Shown piece after piece: positions 20,803-30,851 of a stretch of 64,000 bases of DNA. A program made the translations under genes and the position numbers. The DNA is from Peronospora farinosa. Taxonomy: Eukaryota > Oomycota > Peronosporomycetes > Peronosporales > Peronosporaceae. How positions within the stretch are numbered: position 1 is the stretch's first letter; the number at the start of each line of letters is the position of its first letter. The notes below the pieces were generated by a model, which did no database searches, was not told where the DNA came from, and saw only the letters and a list, made by a program, of their open reading frames with translations. The stretch spans positions 1 through 64,000 of the forward strand of contig CANTFK010000991.1 of assembly GCA_947646735.1 (NCBI GenBank), written 5' to 3'.

Positions 20803-21136
20803 TTACATCTCGATCAGGCTCCAATCTTTCTTCAAGACGCCATTCATCCGCTTTACTTTAGAATCTGTCTTGCCTGTTCAATACCCATACAAATATCAAG
20901 TCAATAATGTCAAACATCCTTCAGAATTTTCATTTCAACGCACCACGAAACGTAAATCTGCCAAAGACTTTGCCGTGTTTGAGGTCAGGGGATGGAAGAA
21001 TGCGCACCACTTCCCAGTAAGAAGGCTCTGCATATTTGGACCAGATACCACGTGTAACTCGCTTACCTACGCCAAAATTCCGCACGGGAGTCAGCACCTG
21101 GAAGGCGTTCTTAAACCCCGTGGCCATGGCTGACAT
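20803..21136 (-). CDS. Mitochondrial ribosomal protein mS34-like, block copy 2
   Basis: Same gene as at 8387, inverted. Exons are 20944-21136 and 20803-20873, with a 70-base GT-AG intron placed identically, and 87 residues. The protein keeps the family motifs EPSYWEVVRI and HGKVFGRFTFRG and differs from copy 1 at very few positions (one is K for M in the first exon, in ATGFKNAF). Upstream of this ATG the two copies differ much more at the protein level, which supports the chosen start. Both copies are open, so either or both may be expressed. It is divergent to the effector at 21506, 369 bases away. Confidence 0.72.
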
Positions 21137-21505
21137 TAGGTCTTTTGTATATTGAAAGGCGACGAAAGACGCATTTAATATCAACCAATCCGGTATGTTT
21201 CTTTTTGCCTTGAGATAATTGGATTGGATGAAATAGACTAGAAGAAAAGTACGCGTAATATTGCTCACAAGCTTGTCCGCAAGCTTATAACTTGCAAAAC
21301 AAAGGGCCAGAATTCCGATCAGATCATGATACGCCAAAAAGAGTCCTATCGTGGGTTCGTAGAATTAACTGCTATACAATTGCTATATTATTTTGACAAA
21401 TGTATACTTATTCGACGAACATCTGTAACATTTCCGTGTGTCCATTGAAGAACCCCTTGACTTCAAAGTTGTTCATTCCCGAATTAGACGAGACCCAGAC
21501 AAACC

Positions 21506-21901
21506 ATGCGCTTCAGCTTGTTTCTTCTGCTCGTGACTCTCACCTGCATCGCTTGCGACAGTATCGTCGCGAGCTCGAAAGACTTGATCCAAGTCAAGAC
21601 TTTGGATACGAATTCCCCACGCGAGCGGACGGATGGAAGAGGTCGCAAGCTAAGAGAAGAAACAGTCGAGGCTGATATCGCTGACGTGGAAGAGAGGATG
21701 GCATTTAATGTACAATGGATGGGGGCTGATTTAAAAGGTTTGATGTCTAAGGTCCAAAACGCGTTGAAGTGGTCGAACGAAAAGATCAATTCTTATGTGA
21801 AGATCATGAAACGCCTTTATCAATCGTTGCTCAGTAAGTTTAAGAAGAAGCCACTGGCTGAATTTCCGCGTCCAGCGCGACCCAAAGGAGCAAATTCTTA
21901 A
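21506..21901 (+). CDS. RxLR-EER secreted effector, block copy 2
   Basis: Intact single exon of 131 residues. It has a signal peptide (MRFSLFLLLVTLTCIACDS), RKLR at about residue 48 and DVEER about 17 residues later, the spacing usual for oomycete effectors that enter host cells. The N-terminal 65 residues are almost the same as in the other two copies. The C-terminal 65 residues are basic and diverged, with a KRLYQSLLSKFKKK segment shared with the copy at 47087; one W and several Y/L positions may form a single WY-like helix bundle, but this is not certain. There are no tandem repeats here. Of the three it is the shortest. Confidence 0.88.
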   Translation: MRFSLFLLLVTLTCIACDSIVASSKDLIQVKTLDTNSPRERTDGRGRKLREETVEADIADVEERMAFNVQWMGADLKGLMSKVQNALKWSNEKINSYVKIMKRLYQSLLSKFKKKPLAEFPRPARPKGANS

Positions 21902-22259
21902 ACCAAGGGGAAATATAATGATTGTACATAACAACGAGAAATAATGTAGACCCTTTTGCGTCACTATCACTTTGCACTGTTAGACGTAAAACATTAGCTC
22001 TTTCAAGACATACTAAGTATGCCCCTGTGCACGACAGTAGACCGCATTTTGGTGTGGCTGTCACGTTTGAATCGCTAATGTCGTGATAATGAATTATAGC
22101 ATTGTGTTGGCTAGCATCAAAGTTCTCACTTGCCTCATGCTGTTCAAACTCTTACTTACGTTGTGTTATCCAGAATAAGAAGAAATACTTAAACAAACCG
22201 GACAGTCATAGCCAGAGAGTGTAATGACATCGATCGTCTTTTAATGAACATCTTGACGA

Positions 22260-22720
22260 GTGTCGCAGCCTCCTCCACCTTCTACATAATATTGGCCTGA
22301 TCTGTAGCGTGTCGCGCGCCGCTGCCTTTTCCTGTTATCGCGAACACGATGTAACTCACCCACTTACGCGCGTCTAGCTGCTTTAGGTCAATGTGCTGCT
22401 GGCTCAATTGCGTGAAGCTTACCGTCATGTTCATGTCCAAGTCTATACTGTAGATCATGAAGCTGCCGTCGGGATGATCGTGCTCATGGCATCTAGCATA
22501 TCACGTCCGAATTTCGAGACCGTAAAGCGTCGAACTTCACCACAACGATCTCCTGGTCAGCTTCCTTAGCCTTCGTGGCGTTAGCAGTAGCGTCGCGGTC
22601 ACGATTCGCAGCACACAGCATCCTTTTGATCTTCTTGACGCAGTTCATGAGACCGTCCACCTCTATTTTCCGAAGCTTATACTTTAGCGATAAGTAGATC
22701 ATGGCCTGGTCCAACACAGG
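22260..22720 (-). pseudogene. Alanyl-tRNA synthetase C-terminal fragment, copy 2
   Basis: Reads on the minus strand as KYKLRKIEVDGLMNCVKKIK, ANRDRDATANATKAKEADQE and IVVVKF. After a frame break, DGSFMIYSIDLDMNMTVSFT, LDARKWVSYIVFAITGKGSG and KVEEAATLV follow. This is the coiled region and C-Ala domain order of AlaRS (the GKGxG block corresponds to GKGGG). A stop follows the HATDQANIM segment. It is very close to the copy at 46274. No catalytic domain is present, so it is a truncated pseudogene carried by the duplicated block. Confidence 0.62.
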
Positions 22721-22799
22721 ATTTTTACAGACATGTGCTCCACGAGCTTATCTTGCGTCCCCTCCTTGTCTTGACGGCGTGGTTTATACGGAACGAGGA

Positions 22800-23157
22800 G
22801 CCGTTTCAGAACAAGCTGAGGGTGTATACGATCGAGAGCTTTCAAGCGTAGCTTATTTACGGGCCAAAAAGTAAAGCTGATTGAGAACACACTGTCGCAT
22901 GTTTGCTACAGAACTGGATGGGCTGAGAGTGTGTAAGACAAGCTCCCATTTCGCGATAGGTGTTCTGACCCGGATGAAGGGAAGAGTTTGGTAGTCACGA
23001 CTATGCTTTGGCGACTAAAAAAACTGTTGACGCAGAGCTTGCATTGGGAATTGAGACGATCAAAGATGCTCATTACGAGCTTTTGGTGTTTACCAGATTT
23101 TGTAAGCTTCACGACGAAGTTCTAGCGGCCTTTTCTCGTCAGAAGGCGTGGCGCTGA
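22800..23157 (+). pseudogene. Unidentified protein fragment next to AlaRS copy 2
   Basis: Sequence from 22800 matches the 4545-4570 region in reversed orientation, so it is the counterpart of the fragment beside AlaRS copy 1. From 22981 to the TGA at 23155-23157 there is an open stretch of 58 codons, with YALATKKTVDAELALGIETI and KLHDEVLAAFSRQKAWR, that reads like a genuine helical C-terminus. The family is not recognised. Frames before it are broken. Confidence 0.3.
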
Positions 23158-25091
23158 TTCGAAGGACGCGTCGTGTGGTTGATGATAGCATTGGGAGTGA
23201 AACTTCACGATCTCTAGCTCTCTTAAGCTCGCACATTTGGCCGTCCAATGGCTGTTACAGTGGAGGATGTTGCTAGTGTTGTTACGATACGAAGTCGAGA
23301 GTCTATATCTCAGTAAAAAGAACTCCCACTCGCCTGGGGTCGAACAAGTATTCTCAGATACACGGACCTGCAAGATAAGGCCGCTGTGAACAAACAGTAT
23401 AGTGATCTTTTTGACACGAATTTGATGTAAGTGGGGCTGCCGTAAAGTCGCGGTTATCTGTATGACAACGAGTCCTCTTGGACCCGAGAAGACTGCAGAT
23501 ATTTCGATGTCAATGGATTGAAAAACGGTAGCCTATGGACAGTACTTGTGTTGTAGTATAAACCGTTAAAAGGTAAAAGCGAGACTTGATATTCTTCACT
23601 GAAAACTGGATGAACGTAATGTTGATCCTGCTCAATCTGGAGCACGAGGCTCTACAAATTTGCCAGGAATCCCAACACTACTGTTAGCGCATTGAAAGGT
23701 AGGCATGTTGCTATCGGGCTTGTTTTGCATAATGAACCCTCTACGTGGTTGTCGCCTCTCTAGGTCGAGACGCAATTACAAGATGTAGAGACTAGAAAAG
23801 CGGTAGCTGTCCATCGACCAAATGGTCACTTTGTCGTCATGAACATAATGCAAGACCACGTCATTTGGTTGTCAACAAGGTAGTTAAATCTTTCTTGATT
23901 CAGTAGCAAAAGTTCCTTTGCGAGCGTACGGTTGCACAAATCGGTGGCATACTAACACCGTGCGCACAACCACAGGCGAGAAAGATGAAAAATCTGGTAA
24001 TGAGCCGTCCCGACATTCCACAATATGTCTCATTAGCTCAGCGAGTTCTTGAGGTTACTCAGGATGGTATGAGTATACAAGTAGCGATACTCCGCATTAC
24101 AGCCCTCTATAGGTTTCGCATACACAAACTAACTGATCCTACAGGGGGTGCAGCCAATTTTCTTGTAAGCGTACGTCAAGATCATGATAGTATTATAACA
24201 TAAGAAGATGGATGAGGGGCAGAGTACACATTCTCCGAAAAGTGTCCATGAGAGACTTGAATCTATTTGATTTGTTCGCGCGTTCATTGTCATCCTAGAA
24301 AAAACTATATCGCGATGACAGGCTCTGACCAGCAAATTGCTTACTGCATCCTGGCCGTTCACTTTTGTCGATAGCTGACTGACAAAAAGGTGCCTTGTTT
24401 TTCCTAACATTGCTAAGATCAGCCTCATGTGATCACTTGTGTGCCGTTGCACCTAGTTGAGCTGGTATTGTGCACAGGTGCAATTCCTACGTTAGTTTAG
24501 TGTGCGTTGCGAAATGAATTCATGACGACAATGTGGCGAAGTAAGCGTCGCTCTCTTCCAACCAAAGTTGCTAAGGTTGGACGAATACCAGAAATGTCTT
24601 ACAATGTGTCATTGCTATGATGAAGGATGCGATTGCAATACTGTAGACCTTTATCAGAGTTACCTACGAAGCGAGAAGATCGTCATTTCGATAGCGGACG
24701 CATGTGATATTCGCGATAGTATGGTCCGCATTATGTTGGCTAGACCTTGCACAATCTTGTGGTGTCACCACAACCTGGTATCCAAAGTGCTTATTAAGAG
24801 CCCGTGTAAGAGCAAGATGTAGTAAAGCGTATTAAGTTTAGCCGCCACAGAGATTATGAAGAGTTATGTTTGCGGATACGACATGGCTTTCATGGCGTAT
24901 GGCGTTGACTCGGTCATTAAGGTGCAAGAATAGTGAGCCACTTTAAATCTCAGCGTCTCTAGTCTGGTACCTCAACGAATCGTGCATGCAGTCGATGACG
25001 GAGAAGAAAGTGTAGATACGTATGAAGCCTTGTTTTATCACGTGTTCATTACTACTTCGGGTCAGCGTGTGGCTACCTAAGCTACGGCCGA
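23158..25091. other. Intergenic region without a supported gene
   Basis: About 1.9 kb with short frames only. The open stretch 24568-24822 has no ATG at its start and no recognised motif. Nothing else stands out. Confidence 0.5.
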
Positions 25092-27116
25092 TTAGCGTTT
25101 CCACGTTGTGCTCTTCGAGTCCGACATCTCATATGGGAAGAGTGGTGCACGCGGGACGACCGAGAGTCCACGGCATGTGTGGACGGAGATTTTAGCGTGG
25201 CTCAGCGTCGTTTGCGATGCTGCAGTACCATCAAGGTCCACGGCGGTAACAGAGAGCCACCCGAAGCCTGGCAGCTCCAACTCAACGACAGTCGTGCGCT
25301 TAGGTTTCTTGTGTTTAGACTTGGTGAGCGCACTTTCAAGTGCGTAGTCCTTCAAGTACACATTCCTCGATAGTGTGAGTGGGCCAGTGAAACTCATGGC
25401 GTCAAGGCCACGAGGAGGTGAAAGGATACCACCAGCGTGCTTAATGAATGTGTCTTCGGCACCTATTTAGTCACAAAGGTTGTGATGCAAGGTATAGCAC
25501 ACGTCAGTCACACCGCTGTCAGAAAAGCCGCAAAAGTTAAACGTACGTTCAGTGCTTGTGAGATGGCCAGGTAGAACACCATACCAGGATAGCAGCAGCA
25601 TATTCTTGTTGTTGTCGTTTCCAATAATTTCATAATCGAAGCGTGCAAGAGCACCGAGGAACAAAGTGCGACCTGAACGCACACGATAAGTTGTTACCTA
25701 AGGAAAGCACAAACCACAGCGATTGGGTGAATCATGAGGGTAAGAGGGGTCCGTGTGTTGTATAAATGGCATACCGGTAACTGCTTGGACGGAAACACGT
25801 TATTCAATTTAGCAGCACCGTCCATCGCAAGCACTTCGATAAGCTCCTGTCGCTTCGTGTCTATGATCAAACCAGGTGTATCCAGAATATTGAAAACCTC
25901 ATTGTGCACCATAACGGGTAAGTACTGGACGGCCAGGGTCGTGCCGGGAAGCGGCGACGTGGTCATTTTCCGCTCTTCCTCCGCACTCGTCTCGATCATT
26001 TCTAGTTCCTTGCCTAAAAGCTCCCCATGTGGAGTCACGACGGTAGTTTTATCTTCCGCAAACGCTCTATTCTCCTTTTCAGCCTTTGTTTCCTCCGTCA
26101 AATCCTCGTCATGATTAAGCATTATCGCCGTCTCCACATTTTCCAACTCGGACAAAGAAACCTCAGTCATCTTCATGTACTTGCGATGGTTGTGTTGCCA
26201 CTTGCGGTCCACTAGATGCGACAAGAATGAGTTCAGGAACGTCGACTTGCCCACATTGGCAGCGCCCACAACACAAATATCGCGACCCTCACGATACTTG
26301 GCCACATCCTCCACAACTTCCTTCATTCCAATCCGCTTCATAGCACTGATCAAATAGATAGAGATCAAATTCTCAATCCTTGCTTCTCTGTACATGCAAC
26401 AAACAGTGCATTAGTCTCTCGTTTCATTCACCGTTTGATACAGCTTTGACATACTTGGCCTCTTGTTTAATCCTCCTCATCAGTCGACGAATACCCGACT
26501 TGGTAGGCACCAAGTCTCCTTTGTTCACTACCAGCATCACCGGCTTCTTTCCAAAAATGTGTCGTGATTTTGGTAGCAAACTTCCAGAGATGTCTAGAAT
26601 GTCCACCAGTTGAATCATGAGCATGTCCTTGCTCCGGAGCTCCATAACACGCTTCTCGTACTCCTGATATGGCATCTTGGTGTCCGAGATCTTGCCATAC
26701 TGAGTCATCTGGAAGCAACGCTCACAGCACAGCCGTTTGAGGTCCTTCAGATCGTGTACGTTGTGTAATAGCTGTTTGGGGAAATACCCGACCTCTTTCG
26801 GCTTCTTGTACTGCAATTCAATGCCACAGCCACTACAGGTCCACTTATCCATAATCAATACATGGTTCAGGATTTGATCCACCGTCAGTTTTGCCTTCTC
26901 GGTGTCCATCAAAGCATCTGCAGAATTCAAAGCTTGAAGAGATATGGACTGGTTGGTAGATGAGCTATTGCGGTGGCTAGAGAGCAAAGTAAAAGACGGT
27001 GGAAATGGTGTCGGATAGACGGACAACGCAGTTACATATTGGCGAGCTTGAAGGTGCTGCAAAGCTCTCAAGCTGTCACGCAAGCCTCGCGACACCAGTA
27101 TTCGGACTGACAGCAT
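25092..27116 (-). CDS. NOA1: NOA1/YqeH-type circularly permuted GTPase, probably mitochondrial or plastid-like ribosome assembly
   Basis: A GTPase of the YqeH/NOA1/RIF1 family that assists small-subunit assembly in organelles. Four exons, 26432-27116, 25775-26385, 25514-25697 and 25092-25462, give 616 residues; the smallest intron is 51 bases. Each splice join keeps the frame and restores family sequence. A treble-clef zinc site is at residues 94-134 (CSGCG and CCERC). G4 (VVNKGD, about 197-202) precedes G1 (VGAANVGKST, about 270) and G3 (DTPG), the permuted order that defines the family. The C-terminus has LELPGFGWLSVT and a final beta-rich domain. An N-terminal stretch rich in R, L and S and poor in acids fits a mitochondrial presequence. 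The ATG is at 27116. Confidence 0.92.
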
Positions 27117-28154
27117 CAATGCCAGTCAAATTGAACGGATGAAAACGGCAGTGATAATTATGCAGAAACGTTGGTGTGGTTAACACTATACTGATCTTGA
27201 AGCGTAACGATTGAGTGAAAGGGTGTACAAGAGATACGACTAAAACTTCTCGTGCCTACGTTAGAGAACTAATACTAGTTGACTACACATTAACTTCCTT
27301 GACAGAGTAGTGAAGTAAACGATAGGATTCTATGCTCTATCTACTTTATCTCCTAACACTCTCTTCTCCAAACAGTCCAAATGATGGTTGGTCGTCAGCT
27401 TACATGCTAGCTATATGAGCGATGGAAATAACGGCTGGTGCTAATCGCGATTGCACGTGTCCTTTCCTGACACCAAAAGCGTAATCGATATTTCCAACGC
27501 TCAACCTCTAACATTCCTCCTCTCGTACGCCTACTGCTCGTTCTCTCCACGCTTTCATTCCTCTCCTTAATCCTCCTTTAGCGTCCTTATTGTCCTTCTA
27601 GCCGATTCGCATGAGCTTCTGAAACCTCGCAAGCTTCATAGCGTCAAGTGCCTCCGTCACCAGCATCAGCTCCGACCTGAAATAACATGCGTGGTCACTC
27701 CGCGGCACGAAAAGTCACACAAGAACTTCGGCCGAGCATCGGCGTGCTTCGCCCTCAGCGACGACGTCTCACCGGCAATCTGACTACTCACTGGTTGATT
27801 GTCGACATGGATCAGCATCGGCACAGCCGACGCGATGCTGACTTCTCGTTCAGCATCTCACGAAGGCCAATAATGTCGCGCGCCATCTCTGAGGCAGCGA
27901 CAATTCGGCCTCCATTGTCGACAGCGACACGCTACTCTGATTACGCGCTTGCCAGCTCACTGCCATGCCCTCAGGCGTAGGACGCCTCCATCCATCGGCT
28001 TCCTGTCGGCCTTGTCCACCGCAAAGTCAGCGTAGCAAAATGCTTCCTACCGTGGCGCTTGGTGGTGGTCCTGAGCTGGTGTCATCGCGATCTCTAAGCT
28101 TGCCTTACCTTTCAGGTACCGAGCAATTCTCTTGATGAGCTTCCAGTCGAGCAA
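27117..28154. other. Intergenic region between NOA1 and the transposon block
   Basis: No gene supported. The part from about 27540 to 28130 is richer in G and C than the rest. The open stretch 27687-27980 has low-complexity composition and no family match. Confidence 0.5.
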
Positions 28155-28570
28155 TGTAACGGGCTAAAAGTTACATGGTTCGTTAAGTATCGAATACTTA
28201 ACGGGCAGGCCTAAAAGGGGTACGAGGTACCTTAGGCCTGCCACTTGGGTGCGGCACATCAACGTGACCCACCCTCGTGAATGTGATATATTGAATGGAT
28301 TCACATTCAGCGGGATGACGCCCAGCTTGGACTAGGCGTCGTGGTGACATCACAGAAGGACGCCATGAGCGAGCTAAAATATATTTTAAGCTCGCACGTA
28401 AGGATACACTTCTAAAGAGAAGCGTCTCTGATCCTTGCATAATGTTGTAATCAGTAGTAAGAGTTATATATAACTATTTTTCTATTAAGATGATTCATTC
28501 TTGAATTTACTTATTACCTTCCAATGCGCACGAGAAGCTGAATAAGCTTTTGCGTGCCGTAAGTGAGACA
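28155..28570 (+). mobile_element. LTR of family A (likely 5' LTR of element B)
   Basis: Begins TGTAACGGGCTAAAAGTTAC and, by position of a degenerate PBS-like stretch, ends near 28570 in ACA. Related LTRs start at 44816 (+) and 48868 (+) and end at 45795 (-) and 57962 (-). All share the block CACCCTCGTGAATGTGATAT and a long AAGCTCGCACGTAAGGAT region. It stands upstream of the first piece of element B. The end coordinate is an estimate. Confidence 0.7.
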
Positions 28571-29109
28571 CTTGTTAGTTGTTCGTTGCGCGGATCGCTT
28601 TAAGCGGCCGGCAACGGTTGGTTTTGTGCTTTAAGCGCCGACCGACACCACCACCACCGCACGCGGAGGTTCGACGGTCTTATCGCTTCCTTACCTTTGA
28701 AGGTGTGTGCCTAGTAGGAAGTGGCAGCTTCTTTACATAGCGCCCGTCTACACTTTTTAGCACTAGTAGTCCTTTCCACGACCCGTCTCTCTTAGCGTGC
28801 GTGTGGATACGGATGTCTCTCAATGTGAATTGGGACACTTTTCTCACCTCTCTTAACATCATAAGTAGCTGGCAGAGTACTAGATGCAGGGACTTGGTAA
28901 ACAAGCCCTGGCCAATCTTTAAAAATCGTCCTTCTCAGCAACATGCTGCTCAGTTGGAGCAATTCGAGGCGTTTGTGCTCATACAGCGTATAAACGCGTC
29001 CAAGGCAAACAGCCAAGCAGCGGCTGAGCCCATCGATAAGACTCAAAGTGAGATTTGGGTGAGCAAGCTCGGAATGAGGCGATCAACAGAACTGTTCGAG
29101 GAATGCCTT
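28571..29109 (+). other. Degenerate leader region of element B
   Basis: No gag or protease frame is recognised between the family A LTR and the reverse-transcriptase fragment, so this part of the element is lost or too decayed to read. Confidence 0.4.
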
Positions 29110-29600
29110 ATAGGACAGCCCGTTCTACGATGTTCTGTGGAAACACCGTGATGTGTTTCCAGCAGAAATGCCGAGCCACCTACCGGCCAATTGGGGCATC
29201 AGGCACGAGATTGACCTGGATCCTGGCACCTAGTATTGTGTGACCAGGCAATGGCCGTTGCCGACGAAACAAGTCGATTACATCGATGAGTTCTTCGACA
29301 AGCGAGCCAAGGTGGGACAGGTACGTGAGAGCAAGTCGCCTCACTGCAGCCCGATCTTCTGTGTGCGTAAATCAACAGGTGGATGGCGCGTGGTTCATGC
29401 TTATAATAAGCTGAACACGGCCGCCATTCCGGCGCAAACGCTGATCCCGCGGAAAAATGTCTTGTTGAATTCCATGGGAAAGTCAACTATCTTTTCCGCG
29501 TTGGATCCGAAGGATGGCTACTATCAATTTCTCGTGAGAGACACCGATGTAGTCAAAACGGCAGTAAGCACCCCAAGCGGTACGCTGTGGTAGTGGCTTG
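29110..29600 (+). pseudogene. Ty3/gypsy reverse transcriptase fragment, element B (left piece)
   Basis: Start of an RT domain, with WKHRDVFPAEMPSHLPANWG, then TRQWPLPTKQVDYIDEFFDK, NKLNTAAIPAQTLIPRK and the first catalytic region FSALDPKDGYYQF. A stop sits in the N-terminal part (about 29233). The frame ends abruptly at 29593-29600 where the next LTR begins, so the element was cut by an insertion. The same RT segment appears again, diverged, at 41335-41750. Confidence 0.85.
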
Positions 29601-30851
29601 TGTGGTGAAGTGCTGTTTTTGAGATATGGGGACCCCAGAATCCAGTTGGATTCGGAGTATAGACCGTGAGACAGGGAAAAGAGACTAGAGAGATAGGGAT
29701 CTCGAGGGGGAGCGACCGTTGGCGGAGAAAAATCTGCAAGGTCCACAGAAGAAAACTCAGTATCAGGGTACTAGTTAACCGGTACCGAAGGGAGTTGACC
29801 ATGGCCCTTCATTGGTCGACCCGGTTCCTCGTTTTTAGACCCGGGTCCCTCGTCGATAGATATGGTCCCTCATTTAAAGACTTGGGTCCCTCATCGGTCG
29901 ACCTGGGTCACTCATCAGTCGACCCGGCCCCTCTTCGGTAGACCCAGTCCCTCCCCATCGGTCGACCTGGGTCAATCATCGGTAGACCTGGGTCTCTTGT
30001 CGGTCGACCTCGGCCCCCTCGGGGTTCAGCCATTCCTAACCAGTTGACACAAGGATCAGAACAGTCGACGCAAGTAATCAGAGATTCAGGCAAGGATAGA
30101 GTAAAGGAGTTAAAAGGATAGGACTATATTAAATACTACTCAATTTGCGATCTACTTGGCAAGTCTTCGTCGCGCTGTAAAGGAACTCTAGTCTGGCCAC
30201 ACGCCTGTTCCGGGGAAGGGATATATTTGGCCCCCCGTTGAAGACAGGCGTGTGGTCCGACACAAGTGCGAGCTGAACCCCACGTGGCACGACTCCGTCA
30301 CCCAAGAAGAACTTGCTCTGAGCTACTCACTGTTCCGGGAAGGGATATATTTTTGCCCCCCCCCGTCGAAGACAGTTGTGTAGCGAAGTTCAAGTGCGAA
30401 TAGAGCTCCAGGATATATTTGGCCTGTGAGCTCGTTCGAGTAGCAACACCCCCAAGACCCGCTATCGGAAGCGGTCTCCCTCACCTCAAGGTCCGGGAGC
30501 AAAGGAAAGATCAGGTGGTTGATACCCCTGAAACACGAAGGAAAAGGCCAGGAATAAGCTCCCTGAAGAATTTGGCTCTAAGCCCACTCTCGACAAGGTC
30601 GATCGAGTAGCCACCTACCGGCCCACCGAGTGAAGCATATCCACTCGAGGCCCCCCAGGTCTACCTCCCTCAAGGCAGACGTCTACATCTTTACCAAGTC
30701 CTCCGAAGAGTGCAACCCGCCAGCCGACGGGCACACAAGATGAGAGAAGGTTCATACGCGGCATCGGGGTACCCCCTCCGACAGTCGGCAGTCCGGCACA
30801 GTGAGTGGTTTGGGGTCTCATCATACAATTTTGAGAACCCACTCCACCACA
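29601..30851 (+). mobile_element. LTR 1 of element E
   Basis: Starts TGTGGTGAAGTGCTG and ends CACTCCACCACA. It is 1251 bases and contains a 21-base minisatellite at about 29806-30040 (unit GGTCGACCTGGGTCCCTCATC and variants) and a run of C near 30357. It has relatives at 34250-35662 and 40286-41329. The final bases are directly followed by a PBS-like sequence. Confidence 0.88.

Larger units (their letters stand above)
20470..22900. repeat. Segmental duplication block, copy 2 (inverted)
   Basis: Inverted relative to copy 1: flank, mS34-like gene (-), effector (+), AlaRS fragment (-), then the unidentified fragment (+). Non-coding flanks match copy 1 closely, for example the stretch around 20500-20780 against 8730-9050 reversed. 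The effector/mS34 spacer is about 600 bases shorter than in copy 1. Confidence 0.88.

Noticed and set aside
25108..26357. Plus-strand open frames of up to 126 codons
   Set aside because: They are antisense shadows of the NOA1-like exons.
27687..27980. 97-codon open frame in the NOA1 upstream region
   Set aside because: Biased composition (R, S, H, T), no motif, and no support from neighbours.
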